64,000 nucleotides of DNA, taken from NCBI RefSeq assembly GCF_008728965.1, contig NZ_VSMC01000004.1, positions 1 through 64,000 of the forward strand. Reading direction: 5' to 3'. Below, piece after piece: positions 16,411-25,810 of the stretch. Both the position numbers and the translations under genes were made by a program. The stretch is from Heminiphilus faecis (GTDB taxonomy: Bacteria > Bacteroidota > Bacteroidia > Bacteroidales > Muribaculaceae). Each line of letters begins with the position of its first letter. Within the stretch, counting starts at the first letter, position 1. The notes below the pieces were generated by a model. The model was not told the DNA's origin. It did not search any database and saw only the letters and a program-made list of their open reading frames with translations.

Positions 16411-18432
16411 ATGAATTTAAATCTAATGAAGCTATGCGCAAGCGCTTTGGCTGTTACTGCCGTGACATGTGGTGTTGAGCGGTTGCAGGCTGCCGGCAAT
16501 GATGCCTGTTACAGCGCTTTTGAAACTTATGATGGTGATGATCTTGAGTTGGTGGTCGATGCAAAAGGAACACATTTTGCATTGTGGTCTCCTGAAGCTC
16601 AGGAAGCCAAAGTTATTATTTATCCTACCGACCGTAACAGCACGCCCGTTGACACTATGGTCATGACGCGTGGAGAGAAGGGTGTATGGCGTGCATCTGT
16701 ACCGGACAAACTTTACGGACGGTTCTATACATTCAGTATAAAACACAATGGAAAATGGCTTGCCGAGACTCCCGGTGTTTGGGCAAAGGCTCTTGGCACC
16801 AACGGAGAGCGTGCGGCGATTATTGATTTCAAAACTACCGATCCTGAAGGCTGGAATGTCGACAAGGGGCCGTCAATAAAAAATATAAACGACGCCGTGT
16901 TATATGAGATGCATCACCGCGATTTTTCGGTACATCCGTCATCGGGCATTGTCAACAAAGGTAAATTCCTTGCCCTTACAGAGCATGGTACGGTGTCGCC
17001 GGCCGGTGACAAGACCGGTATAGACCACCTTAAAGAACTCGGGGTTACTCATGTACATATACTCCCGTCGTATGATTTTAACAGTGTTGACGAGACTCAG
17101 TTGCCGAGCAACCGATACAACTGGGGCTATGACCCGGTAAATTATAATACTCCTGAAGGAAGTTATTCGACTAATCCGGCCGATCCGCAAGCACGTATAA
17201 GAGAAATGAAGAAGATGGTGAAGTCACTTCACGATGCCGGTATAGGGGTTGTTATGGATGTAGTATACAATCATACTGCGTTGAATGACGATTCTAACTT
17301 TTCCCTTACCGCTCCCGGTTATTATTACCGACATCGTGCCGACGGCTCGTACAGCGATGCTTCGGGATGTGGTAACGAGACTGCTTCGGAGCGTGAACAG
17401 ATGCGCAATTTCATCGTTAATTCAGTAAAATATTGGGCAAAGGAGTATCATATCGACGGTTTCCGTTTTGACCTTATGGCCATACATGATACCACAACCA
17501 TGAATGATGTGGTGAAAGCTCTTAAAGAGGTGAACCCTGATATATTTGTTTATGGTGAAGGCTGGACGGCCGGTGACTCTCCGCTGCCCGTAGGCCAACG
17601 TGCGCTGAAGGACAATGTCGCTGCCATGCCGGGAGTGGCGGTATTCAGCGATGACATCCGCGATGCCGTCAAGGGACATTACAGCGATGCTACGGACCGT
17701 GGATTTGCTACCGGAAAGCCGGGTAATGAGGAGACTGTCAAGATTGGCATCGTTGGGGCAACTGCTCATCCGCAGGTTGACTATTCCAAGGGTAATAATT
17801 CGAAAAAGCCTTATGCTTTGGCTCCGACACAAGTCATAAATTATGTTTCATGTCATGATGATCTTATGTTGACTGACAAGCTGGCCAAATCCATGCCTGA
17901 TGCGGATACGGCTGGTCGTCAGCGTGCCGATAAGTTGGCTCAGACTATAATATTTACTTCGCAGGGCACTCCTTTTATATTTGCCGGAGAGGAGATATTC
18001 CGAGACAAGAGGGGTGTGCATAACTCTTATAAGTCGCCTGACTCAATCAATGCCATCGACTGGACGCTCAAGAGTGAAAACGGCGATATATACAATTATT
18101 ATCGTGAGCTTATAGCTTTGCGCAAGGGCCATCCGGCATTTCGTATGACTACAGCCGATGATGTCGCCCGCCATCTTGTGTTTGATGATGTGAAAGGCGA
18201 ACCTAATCTGATTTCATATTCGTTGAAAGATTATGCCAACGGTGATTCTTGGAAAGAGATAAAGGTTGTGTTCAACGGCAGTGAGGAGACTAAGAAAGTC
18301 AAAATCGGCCGTGGCGAATGGCTTGTCGTAGCGCGTGACGGCCAATTGAAATCAGACGGAATGGGCCATATAAAAGGTGGCAATATCGAAGTGGCTCCAT
18401 GTTCGGCTCTGATACTGGCTAAAGAAAAATAG
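16411..18432 (+). CDS. pulA: secreted type I pullulanase (CBM48-GH13)
   Basis: 673 residues from ATG 16411; ATG 16426 is also possible and gives the tighter signal peptide. A CBM48-like N-terminal domain (TKGTHFALWSPEAQEAKV-type strand) precedes a GH13 barrel. The signature YNWGYDPVNY identifies type I pullulanase. Conserved regions: DVVYNHTA, GFRFDLMAIHD (nucleophile Asp), VYGEGW (acid Glu) and SCHDDL. It cleaves alpha-1,6 links in pullulan or branched maltodextrins, outside the cytoplasm judging by the signal sequence. It ends just before a strong bidirectional terminator. Confidence 0.93.
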   Translation: MNLNLMKLCASALAVTAVTCGVERLQAAGNDACYSAFETYDGDDLELVVDAKGTHFALWSPEAQEAKVIIYPTDRNSTPVDTMVMTRGEKGVWRASVPDKLYGRFYTFSIKHNGKWLAETPGVWAKALGTNGERAAIIDFKTTDPEGWNVDKGPSIKNINDAVLYEMHHRDFSVHPSSGIVNKGKFLALTEHGTVSPAGDKTGIDHLKELGVTHVHILPSYDFNSVDETQLPSNRYNWGYDPVNYNTPEGSYSTNPADPQARIREMKKMVKSLHDAGIGVVMDVVYNHTALNDDSNFSLTAPGYYYRHRADGSYSDASGCGNETASEREQMRNFIVNSVKYWAKEYHIDGFRFDLMAIHDTTTMNDVVKALKEVNPDIFVYGEGWTAGDSPLPVGQRALKDNVAAMPGVAVFSDDIRDAVKGHYSDATDRGFATGKPGNEETVKIGIVGATAHPQVDYSKGNNSKKPYALAPTQVINYVSCHDDLMLTDKLAKSMPDADTAGRQRADKLAQTIIFTSQGTPFIFAGEEIFRDKRGVHNSYKSPDSINAIDWTLKSENGDIYNYYRELIALRKGHPAFRMTTADDVARHLVFDDVKGEPNLISYSLKDYANGDSWKEIKVVFNGSEETKKVKIGRGEWLVVARDGQLKSDGMGHIKGGNIEVAPCSALILAKEK

Positions 18433-18463
18433 CGATGTTTTCAGCGGTCCTTGAGGTCGCATA

Positions 18464-18507
18464 AAATAAGCAAGGCTCCAAACCACAGTTCGGAGCCTTG
18501 CTTATTT
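18464..18507. terminator. bidirectional terminator between pulA and trxB
   Basis: A perfect 16-bp inverted repeat (18464-18479 with 18492-18507) with a 12-base loop. The A-rich left end and T-rich right end allow it to work on both strands, as expected between convergent genes. Confidence 0.88.
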
Positions 18508-18561
18508 ACATCTAATTAAAAAGGATCAACTGTGTCCTTTCATACATTGATTCATTAAAAA

Positions 18562-19506
18562 TCAGCTCTGGTGCTCGAGAAGGAAGTGCTCGGCGTCAAG
18601 AGCGGCACGGCATCCTGTGCCGGCGGCAGTTATGGCTTGCTGATAATTAGGATCGGCTACGTCACCTGCAGCAAACACACCCTCTACGCTTGTGGATTGA
18701 TCATGACCCGAGAGTACTATGTAACCTTGTTCGTCAAGCATAAGCTGTCCTTTGAATATGTCGGTATTGGGTTTGTGACCTATCGCGAGGAAGAAGCCGT
18801 CGATATCTATATCAAGTTCCTTTTCGTTATCCGTACCGGCAAATTCTACCAAATGCGCTCTTTCAAGAAATTCCGTGCCTGACAATCCGCGCGTCTGTGT
18901 ATTGAACAGGACTTTTATGTTTTCTTTTGTCATGACACGCTGTTGCATGACTTTAGATGCTCTAAGGTAATCTTTACGTACGATTAGGTATACTTTCTTG
19001 GCAAGATTGCTTAGGTACATGGCTTCTTCGCATGCTGTGTCGCCGCCGCCTACTACCGCTACCGTGCGGCCGCGGTAGAAAAATCCGTCACAAGTGGCAC
19101 ATGCCGATACGCCAAGTCCGGAGAAGCGTTGTTCGTCAGGAAGTCCGAGATATCGTGCCGAAGCTCCTGTTGCCACGATTACGGTATCGGCTTTGATTAT
19201 GGTGCCGTCATCGGAGGTTAAAGTGAACGGGCGATTGCTGAAATCAACTTTTGTTATTATACCGGTGCGCACATCGGCACCGAAACGTACAGCCTGTTTG
19301 CGTAGGTCCTCCATCAGTTGAGCACCCATGACACCCTCGGGATATCCGGGGAAATTTTCGACTTCTGAAGTAGTAGTGAGTTGACCGCCCGGCTGAAGTC
19401 CTTCATACAGGATAGGGGATATATTGGCCCTTGATGCGTATATGGCTGCCGTGTAGCCTGCAGGACCGGAGCCTATGATAAGACATTTGGTATTTTCTGT
19501 AGTCAT
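18562..19506 (-). CDS. trxB: thioredoxin-disulfide reductase
   Basis: 314 residues, usual length. Reduces thioredoxin with NADPH through FAD. FAD loop IIGSGPAGYTAAIYASRA at the N-terminus, redox pair in SACATCDGF, NADPH loop VVGGGDTACEEA, and the C-terminal FAD contact VFAAGDVADPNYQQAI. Cytoplasmic. Lies downstream of the lolA-like gene on the same strand, with a 62-base gap that may hold its own promoter, though I see no clear box. Confidence 0.97.
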   Translation of the reverse strand: MTTENTKCLIIGSGPAGYTAAIYASRANISPILYEGLQPGGQLTTTSEVENFPGYPEGVMGAQLMEDLRKQAVRFGADVRTGIITKVDFSNRPFTLTSDDGTIIKADTVIVATGASARYLGLPDEQRFSGLGVSACATCDGFFYRGRTVAVVGGGDTACEEAMYLSNLAKKVYLIVRKDYLRASKVMQQRVMTKENIKVLFNTQTRGLSGTEFLERAHLVEFAGTDNEKELDIDIDGFFLAIGHKPNTDIFKGQLMLDEQGYIVLSGHDQSTSVEGVFAAGDVADPNYQQAITAAGTGCRAALDAEHFLLEHQS

Positions 19507-19568
19507 GTTCTGTCGTATTTTGTTGTTATTGTATTAAACGTTGTTGTTTAAAAGCGTTCTAAGTGTAG

Positions 19569-20186
19569 TCAGCGCAGATCGATGATTTCCGCCTTGGGAT
19601 ACTGCTTCTTGTTGAAAACAAATGTTGATGATGGATAGTTTGTTCCTGTTTTCAACGTTTTGATCAGTATGGACATATTGGTTCCGGTGTCGGTTGTCAG
19701 TTCAATTCTTTCAGGCATGAACGTAGATGCGTTAAAAGTCACTGTCGCTTTCTTTATGTAAGCGCCCCGCGCATTGACCGGGGTAAGATCGACTCTATAC
19801 TTTCCGGCGGGTGCTTTCAGCGATTTAGCATTATACGCTTTTCTGAACGAGCTTATTATGACAAACGGATTCACCTGTGCCAGTTCTTCAGGAGTCGGCT
19901 CGACAATGTTTACCTCGTTGGATGAAGGCATGAATGTCCACTGTGTGGTACCGTCATACCATACTGTAAGGTCGGGAGAGCTCAAATGAAACTTTTCGCC
20001 CGCTATGACAAGTGTGCCTGATGATGATTGTTGGCCGTCGCTCATGTCGTATGTGACCGTGACCGAATGCGTGGCCTTGACGCGTTTTGCTGCTTCATCA
20101 AGTATCTGGCTGCCTGTGAGTGTCTTGGCTTCAACAGGTACTATGGACCATATTACGGCCATTAATATAATTATGTGTCTTAGCAT
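19569..20186 (-). CDS. LolA-like outer-membrane lipoprotein carrier protein
   Basis: 205 residues with a signal peptide ending near VEA (about residue 19). The rest is a LolA/LolB-type half-barrel with features such as LVIAGEKFHLSSPDLTVWYDGTTQW split over two strands and FVISSFRKAYN. It would ferry lipoproteins across the periplasm. It starts 6 bases after the ftsK stop. The ftsK-lolA order is common in bacteria and supports the call. Confidence 0.85.
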   Translation of the reverse strand: MLRHIIILMAVIWSIVPVEAKTLTGSQILDEAAKRVKATHSVTVTYDMSDGQQSSSGTLVIAGEKFHLSSPDLTVWYDGTTQWTFMPSSNEVNIVEPTPEELAQVNPFVIISSFRKAYNAKSLKAPAGKYRVDLTPVNARGAYIKKATVTFNASTFMPERIELTTDTGTNMSILIKTLKTGTNYPSSTFVFNKKQYPKAEIIDLR

Positions 20187-20192
20187 TGAAGT

Positions 20193-22841
20193 CTATGATA
20201 TGTTGTTTATTTCAAGATACCGGTCGAGTTGCAGCGAGTCCATCAGTACCGACCGCGGTTTAGCTCCCGATGCCGGTCCTACTATGCCGGCCGCTTCAAA
20301 CTGGTCCATCAGTCGGCCCGCACGGTTGTAGCCTATCTGGTATCGGCGCTGGAGCATTGATGTGGATGCCGTTGACGATGAAATTATAAATCGGGCCGCT
20401 TCTTCAAACAGCGGGTCACGGTCCGATACCGCTCCGGAAGTGCCTCCCGCGCCTCCGTCACCTTCCGGTACATATTCGGGCAGGGTATAGGCTTCGGTGT
20501 AGCCCATCTGGTCGTTTATGTCGCGGCATATGTCGGCGACCTCCGAAGTACTTATAAATGCACATTGTACGCGTTTGACCTCTCCTTTTATTGATATGAG
20601 CATGTCGCCGCGTCCTATAAGCTGATTTGCCCCCGGTTGGTCGAGGATTGTGCGGCTGTCAACCATCTGCATTACGCGGAAAGCCATACGTCCCGGGAAA
20701 TTGGCTTTTATCATACCGGTTATCACATCGGTCGACGGACGTTGTGTGGCCAGTATGAGGTGTATGCCTGCGGCACGCGCTTTTTGGGCAAGTCGCGCTA
20801 TAGGTCTTTCGACCTCTTTGCCGGCTACCATTATGAGGTCGGCAAACTCGTCAACTATGACGACTATATAAGGCATGAACATATGACCGTTTTCCGGATT
20901 AAGCTTGCGGGCTATGAACTTGTCGTTGTAGTCTTTTATATTGCGTTCGTCGGCTTTGTTGAGCAATGCGAACCGATTGTCCATCTCTACGCACAGCGAG
21001 TTGAGTGTGGCCACTACTTTCATCGGGTCGGTGATGATCGGATTCTCTTCATCTGGAAGTTTGGCAAGATAGTGGCGCTCGAGTTTTGCATACAGATTGA
21101 ACTCGACTGATTTCGGGTCAATCAGCACGAATTTAAGTTCAGACGGATGCTTTTTATATAGCAGAGACGTAATGATAGTATTTAGACCTACCGATTTACC
21201 TTGTCCTGTGGCACCTGCTACAAGAAGGTGTGGAGTGTCGGTCAGGTCGGCTATGTATATGTCCTTTGATATTTCGGCTCCCATAGCCATAGGCAGTATG
21301 CATTTTGTCTCCTGAAACTGGCGAGAGGTGATGACCGACCGTATAGGCACCATCTGCGGGTCCTTGTTGGGGACCTCTATGCCTACCGTGCCCTTTCCGG
21401 GTATAGGGGCAATGATGCGCACGCCAAGAGCGCGCAGGCTCAACGCTATGTCATCAGACAGGTTTTTAATCTGTGATATTCTCACTCCTTCAGCCGGAAT
21501 TATCTCATATAATGTTACCGTAGGACCTACAGTTGCCTCGATGTGGGAAATGGCTATTTTATAATTTTTTAAGGTGGCGATAATACGTTCCTTGTTTTCC
21601 TCCATTTCGGTCTCGTCAACTATTTCCGTTTTTAGTTTTACTTCTTTAAGCAGTTCTACGGAGGGGAAGTGAAAGCGTGGCAGTTCGGCTGTCGGATCAT
21701 ATGGCTTCATTTCCACACTTTCGGCTTCTTGAATCGCGTTGTCTTTTACAGTAAGTCCGATTTCGCTGTCTGTTGCGGTTTCCGATTCTTTTTCAGAGAC
21801 AGTTTCCTTATATGAAGGTTCGTAACAGTGTTCCGTGATATCCCGCTCTTGGATTTCAGACGCAGTGTCAGGCTCGATTGATGACGGTATGACGGTATCG
21901 TGGTATACCTGACGGTCGTTATCGGTCGCGGGCTCCGGCATTGATGTGAAAGGGTCTTCGTCAAATACAAGCTGACGCTCTGTAACCGGCTCTTCGGCGA
22001 CAGTATTCCCGGCCGGAGTGACATTATCTACAAGCTCGTCAGACTTTCGCAACGATTCTTCGATTCTGCGTCGCTCCTCTTCTTTGGCTGCTTTTTCGGC
22101 AGCAACTCGGGCATTGTGCGCATTTATTTTACGCCTGTATGTGACATAGGCTATGCGCAGTTCGTTAAGATATATGGCCATTACAAGGCCGACAAGAAGA
22201 AGACTTACAAGTATGGCGCCGGGTATGCCGGTATTTGCCAGTAGAAATTTATTTATTTCGTAACCGTGTACGCCTCCCCAGTATAGCCAAGAACCGGCGC
22301 TGTAGGTGACAAGTCCGAGTACTATAGACACTGTTATAGTCACTATGAGGCTCTTCATGGTAAGCGACCAGAATGATATGCGCGATTTTCGGTTCAGCAG
22401 CTTCCATGCGAGGGCGAAGAAGTAGAATATTATTACAAAAGCGCCTATACCGAGACCGTTGGATATGAAGTTTTGTGACAGGAAAGCTCCGAGCGCACCT
22501 CCGGCGTTGCGTACGTTTTCAGGATTCCGGGCCATTTCGCTTACCGTATTGTTGAGCACCGCACTTTGGTCATCCGCTCCGGTTGTAAAGTAGGATATGG
22601 CTGCTATAAGCAGATATGTGGCCCAGCATAGCAATGCTATGCCTGCAAATGTACGTGTGCGCCGGTCAGTGACAAATCTTACTATGGAGTTGTCTTTGAA
22701 TTTAGAGCTTTTTTTTACCGTTTTCTGCGGTTTTTTCGGTGCCGGAGCCTCCGCCGGTCTTGATGCCGCCTGACGACGGGCATATTCTCGGTCAAGGGCA
22801 TCAGGGTCGAAGTTGTCGGAGATAATATTGTCGGGTCTCAT
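20193..22841 (-). CDS. ftsK: DNA translocase FtsK/SpoIIIE
   Basis: 882 residues from ATG 22841. The frame stays open upstream to 22940, but a -7 box at 22910-22917 lies inside that extension, so the downstream ATG is the likely start. Four N-terminal membrane helices (about 65-220), a charged linker (about 240-410), then the motor: Walker A GATGQGKSVGLN, Walker B VVIVDEFADLI, and the C-terminal gamma winged-helix (RYQIGYNRAGRLMDQFE) that reads polar chromosome sequences. It moves chromosome termini through the closing septum and activates XerCD. Confidence 0.96.
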   Translation of the reverse strand: MRPDNIISDNFDPDALDREYARRQAASRPAEAPAPKKPQKTVKKSSKFKDNSIVRFVTDRRTRTFAGIALLCWATYLLIAAISYFTTGADDQSAVLNNTVSEMARNPENVRNAGGALGAFLSQNFISNGLGIGAFVIIFYFFALAWKLLNRKSRISFWSLTMKSLIVTITVSIVLGLVTYSAGSWLYWGGVHGYEINKFLLANTGIPGAILVSLLLVGLVMAIYLNELRIAYVTYRRKINAHNARVAAEKAAKEEERRRIEESLRKSDELVDNVTPAGNTVAEEPVTERQLVFDEDPFTSMPEPATDNDRQVYHDTVIPSSIEPDTASEIQERDITEHCYEPSYKETVSEKESETATDSEIGLTVKDNAIQEAESVEMKPYDPTAELPRFHFPSVELLKEVKLKTEIVDETEMEENKERIIATLKNYKIAISHIEATVGPTVTLYEIIPAEGVRISQIKNLSDDIALSLRALGVRIIAPIPGKGTVGIEVPNKDPQMVPIRSVITSRQFQETKCILPMAMGAEISKDIYIADLTDTPHLLVAGATGQGKSVGLNTIITSLLYKKHPSELKFVLIDPKSVEFNLYAKLERHYLAKLPDEENPIITDPMKVVATLNSLCVEMDNRFALLNKADERNIKDYNDKFIARKLNPENGHMFMPYIVVIVDEFADLIMVAGKEVERPIARLAQKARAAGIHLILATQRPSTDVITGMIKANFPGRMAFRVMQMVDSRTILDQPGANQLIGRGDMLISIKGEVKRVQCAFISTSEVADICRDINDQMGYTEAYTLPEYVPEGDGGAGGTSGAVSDRDPLFEEAARFIISSSTASTSMLQRRYQIGYNRAGRLMDQFEAAGIVGPASGAKPRSVLMDSLQLDRYLEINNIS

Positions 22842-22882
22842 AATATATGCGTAAGTATAGTGGTATGTTATCAACGCTTCTT

Positions 22883-22963
22883 GCATAAAATATGCGCTGA
22901 TGATAGATACAAAGTTACTATAACCCGAAGTTATACGCAAAATTCAGGCATAATAAAATATGC
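22883..22963. repeat. two AT-rich GCATA...TATGC palindromes flanking the ftsK promoter
   Basis: GCATA-AAA-TATGC at 22883-22895 and GCATA-ATAAAA-TATGC at 22948-22963 share the same five-base arms and lie on either side of the ftsK -7 box (22910-22917). Possible paired operator sites; the arms are short enough for chance. Confidence 0.4.
22910..22917 (-). promoter_or_regulatory. -7 box for ftsK
   Basis: TAACTTTG on the minus strand, giving a leader of about 65 nt to ATG 22841. Confidence 0.6.
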
Positions 22964-22995
22964 AAAAATATCGGCCTTATGTGAAGACCGATATT
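22963..22995 (-). terminator. rho-independent terminator after rpe
   Basis: On the minus strand a 12-bp stem (22984-22995 with 22967-22978, one G:U pair) and five-base loop are followed by a T run. It separates the dedA-rpe transcript from the ftsK promoter. Confidence 0.82.
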
Positions 22996-23016
22996 GATGT
23001 TTTAGCAATCGCTGTT

Positions 23017-23661
23017 TCAAAGAGCTTTAAGGGCTCTGATAGCATGATGCGGGTCGGGCGAATTGAATACATAACTTCCGGCGACAAGCATGTCGGCTCC
23101 GTATTGAGCGAGCAAGCCTCCGGTATGGGCGTTTATACCGCCGTCAACCTCCACTATGGCGTTTGAACCCGAGTCGGCAATTAGTTTCTTTAATCTTACG
23201 AGTTTTGCCAAGGTGTTTTTAATAAAGGACTGGCCTCCGAAGCCGGGATTCACTGACATGAGCAACACCAGATCTATTTCGTTGATTATGTCGACAAGAT
23301 GTTCTATCGGGGTTCCGGGGTTTATGGCTATACCCACTTTCATGCCGGCTTGTCTTATCATCTGCACCACACGATATAGATGTACACAAGCCTCGACATG
23401 TACAGTCATAAGAGATGCGCCGCAATCGCGTATCTGAGATACGTATTTTTGCGGTTCAACGATCATCAGATGTACATCGAGAGGAAGTGTGGATATGGCG
23501 TTTATGGCTTTTATGACAGGAAAACCGAACGTAATGTTAGGAACAAATACTCCGTCCATTACGTCAATATGTAAATAGTCGGCTTCAGATGAGTTTAGCA
23601 TTTCGATTTCTCTTTGTAAATTGCCGAAATCAGCTGATAAAAGAGATGGCGCTATGAGCAT
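23017..23661 (-). CDS. rpe: ribulose-phosphate 3-epimerase
   Basis: 214 residues from ATG 23661, which places MLIAPSLLSADF at the N-terminus as in other Rpe proteins; a longer frame to 23742 would overlap dedA. Interconverts ribulose-5-phosphate and xylulose-5-phosphate in the pentose phosphate pathway. Metal ligands in DYLHIDVMDG, DVHLMI and the late EVDGGIN; MSVNPGFGGQSF is the phosphate/substrate loop. Thirteen bases after dedA. Confidence 0.96.
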   Translation of the reverse strand: MLIAPSLLSADFGNLQREIEMLNSSEADYLHIDVMDGVFVPNITFGFPVIKAINAISTLPLDVHLMIVEPQKYVSQIRDCGASLMTVHVEACVHLYRVVQMIRQAGMKVGIAINPGTPIEHLVDIINEIDLVLLMSVNPGFGGQSFIKNTLAKLVRLKKLIADSGSNAIVEVDGGINAHTGGLLAQYGADMLVAGSYVFNSPDPHHAIRALKAL

Positions 23662-23674
23662 GGTTATGAATGGT

Positions 23675-24352
23675 TTATATGGTGTTGTTTGATGGTTTTG
23701 GCTTGAATGCGTTGTATAGTATGAAGAGTACGCATATGACACCTATGCCGTAGCCTGCATAGGTAAGATAATCGTTGTACTCTTCGACTTTTGTAAGCAA
23801 CTGGTCTTTATTGACAAACGTGGATAGAAAATATCCGAGCAGAGCGAGAATAGCATTCCATACCAATGCTCCGAGAGTGGTAAATATCACAAATTTACCG
23901 AGATGCATGCGGGCAAGTCCGGCCGGAATGGATATCAGTTGTCGTACTGCCGGAATAAGTCGCCCTATGAACGTCGATATGGCGCCGTGATCGTCAAAAT
24001 ATTTTTCAGCTTTATCTACCTTGGCTTCATCGATAAGCAACATATGGCCTAAACGGCTGTTGGCAAAGCGGTATACAATCGGTCTTCCCACCCATAATGC
24101 GAGATAATAGTTTACAAGCGCTCCTACGAGAGCTCCGGCTGTAGCTATTAATGTTACGGCATATATGTTCATCGTTGAGTCGGGCTGCATGGCAAGGTAG
24201 GCTGCCGGCGGCACTACAAGTTCTGACGGAAACGGAATGAAAGAACTTTCAATTACCATAAATATGAATACAAACCAATAATTGGCGTGATTTACAAACC
24301 AATTGAAAAATTCGTTGGCGTCAAATATGGACAAGGTTATGAGGTCAAGCAT
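23675..24352 (-). CDS. DedA family membrane protein (SNARE-associated/VTT domain)
   Basis: 225 residues, four to five hydrophobic helices. The family motif RLIPAVRQLISIPAGLARM with its membrane re-entrant Arg, and SSFIPFPSELVVPPA near the N-terminus, are both present. DedA proteins support membrane homeostasis, including undecaprenyl-phosphate or phospholipid flipping in some members; the role here is not known. It starts an operon with rpe under a good promoter. Confidence 0.9.
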   Translation of the reverse strand: MLDLITLSIFDANEFFNWFVNHANYWFVFIFMVIESSFIPFPSELVVPPAAYLAMQPDSTMNIYAVTLIATAGALVGALVNYYLALWVGRPIVYRFANSRLGHMLLIDEAKVDKAEKYFDDHGAISTFIGRLIPAVRQLISIPAGLARMHLGKFVIFTTLGALVWNAILALLGYFLSTFVNKDQLLTKVEEYNDYLTYAGYGIGVICVLFILYNAFKPKPSNNTI

Positions 24353-24386
24353 AGTGCTTATATATTCTGTTATGGATATATGGTGT

Positions 24387-24417
24387 CAAAATTACACAAT
24401 AAAAATTGTATAAACAA
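24387..24417 (-). promoter_or_regulatory. -33/-7 promoter of dedA-rpe
   Basis: On the minus strand TTG (24417-24415), 20 bases, TAATTTTG (24394-24387). Leader of about 30 nt to ATG 24352. Confidence 0.65.
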
Positions 24418-24424
24418 TCTTTTT

Positions 24425-25006
24425 TCAAATTATTCCTGTCTTTTTAAACATCTCACGATAAAAAGCGGCCTTCTTTTCGATTGCGAGCGGATAGGCGCGG
24501 GAGGTGGATGGCATGCGGTAGATGTCGGTTTTTCGTCCGTCAGCCAAAACGGTCGATACCGATTCTCCGATTTTGGGCGAGACTGTACCTGTTATCGCCG
24601 CGAGCGTTTCTCCGGCTTTTTCGCCTGTTGTAGCGAGAGTGTGGCAATCGGGCATCCGGGCGAGCAGGTCCATGAGAGGCACCGGTTCGACTATTTCGAG
24701 ATACTTGTCCGATGCATTGTCTTTGAGTCTGCGCACTTTGAGTCCGGTGTCGTTAAGAGCTATGCCTTTTTCATTAAGCAATTGCTTTATAAGCGGCAGC
24801 TTGAATGTGCGTGCATTGCTGTCATACAGATATTCTTTGTCATTAAAAAATATGAGCCCCATTATACGCCAGAAGTCATTTATGCGGTTGGGATAGTAGA
24901 ATTCCATAGCCCAGCGTTGTGGTTGCGGCGGGAATGTGCCCATTATCAGTATTTTGGCATCGGGCGGCAGATACGGCTCAAAAGGATGGCTCTCTACTGG
25001 CTTCAT
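24425..25006 (-). CDS. uracil/hypoxanthine-DNA glycosylase-like superfamily protein
   Basis: 193 residues. The N-terminal ILIMGTFPPQPQRW and FYYPNRINDFWRIMG fit the UDG-superfamily pattern in which GxFPs and a Y/N-rich segment form the base pocket. The C-terminal MPSTSRAY resembles the LPSTSPAN motif of the family-6 hypoxanthine-DNA glycosylases. The probable role is removal of deaminated bases, but the standard catalytic Asp of family 1 is not visible. Its start overlaps the esterase stop by four bases (ATGA), so the two are coupled. Confidence 0.75.
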   Translation of the reverse strand: MKPVESHPFEPYLPPDAKILIMGTFPPQPQRWAMEFYYPNRINDFWRIMGLIFFNDKEYLYDSNARTFKLPLIKQLLNEKGIALNDTGLKVRRLKDNASDKYLEIVEPVPLMDLLARMPDCHTLATTGEKAGETLAAITGTVSPKIGESVSTVLADGRKTDIYRMPSTSRAYPLAIEKKAAFYREMFKKTGII

Positions 25007-25806
25007 TTTGTTAGTCTTTTTATGTGGTTTTTAAGTATGTGGTGTCCGGGACTGACCATGTCGCCATGGTTATATCCGTCCAATTCATAGATATATGTAT
25101 GTTTATGACCGTTGACTTTCAGCATGCGCCACAGGTAGGCTGTCTCTTCATAGCGCCCGAGCAATTCCATCTCGCGGTCGCCGGAGATGATGATCATAGG
25201 CGGTGCGTCGGGACGCACATAGTACAACGGGGCATATTCGTCGATACTCGGCTGAGTGTCTTTCATGCCTTTTGCTTTGCGATAAGCGAAATGGCTTATC
25301 GCATGACCGCTGTAGGGCACAAGCGCGGCTATGCTGTCGGCGTCTATGCCATAGGTGGCAAGCCATTTTTTGTCAAGGCCGATCATATTGGTAAGATAGC
25401 CTCCGGCGGAGTGTCCGGCGACAAATATTTTCGTAGCATCGCCTCCGTATTGTACGGCATTGTGAAACGCCCATGCCACTGCCGCCGCTGCATCGTCGAT
25501 ACATTGGTCAAGGCTTGCTTCGGGAAGCAGACGATACCCTGCTCCTATTACTACAAGTCCTTGATTTCTCAACTCATGAGGTATGTCACGGCTGCCACCT
25601 GTAAGACCTCCGCCGTGAAACCATATCACAACGGGGCAATCTGCGGTGTCAACCGGATAATGTATGTCGAGCCGGCACATTCTGTCGGCATATGCTCCTT
25701 TCCCGTTTTGGTATTGTATATCCTTTTCGGTTTTGTAGCCGGAGCAGAGGCCGATTGCAGGAAGCAGCCAGAGAAGTATTATAGCAGACAGTCTTAAAAA
25801 TGTCAT
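25003..25806 (-). CDS. secreted alpha/beta-hydrolase, carboxylesterase type (BD-FAE/HSL-like)
   Basis: 267 residues with a signal peptide (about 1-24). HGGGLTGGSRD forms the oxyanion hole, the nucleophile is in AGHSAGGYLTN, the acid is probably Asp in ISGDREM, and the His is in GYNHGDM. Likely a periplasmic or surface esterase; carbohydrate acetyl or feruloyl esters are possible but unproven. It lies between fprA (gap of 4 bases) and the glycosylase gene (overlap of 4). Confidence 0.87.
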   Translation of the reverse strand: MTFLRLSAIILLWLLPAIGLCSGYKTEKDIQYQNGKGAYADRMCRLDIHYPVDTADCPVVIWFHGGGLTGGSRDIPHELRNQGLVVIGAGYRLLPEASLDQCIDDAAAAVAWAFHNAVQYGGDATKIFVAGHSAGGYLTNMIGLDKKWLATYGIDADSIAALVPYSGHAISHFAYRKAKGMKDTQPSIDEYAPLYYVRPDAPPMIIISGDREMELLGRYEETAYLWRMLKVNGHKHTYIYELDGYNHGDMVSPGHHILKNHIKRLTK

Positions 25807-25810
25807 AACG

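Noticed and set aside
11795-18432. Polysaccharide utilisation locus
   Set aside because: Secreted GH36 and pullulanase genes are present, but there is no SusC/SusD pair or hybrid sensor, and the genes have separate promoters and a terminator between them.
24287-25090. 267-residue open frame on the plus strand
   Set aside because: It lies antisense to the glycosylase-like and esterase genes, has irregular Tyr/Cys-rich composition and no domain. The minus-strand genes have clear motifs.
25024-25797. 257-residue plus-strand frame
   Set aside because: Complete antisense of the esterase gene; no motif, and its length comes from the codon pattern of the real gene.
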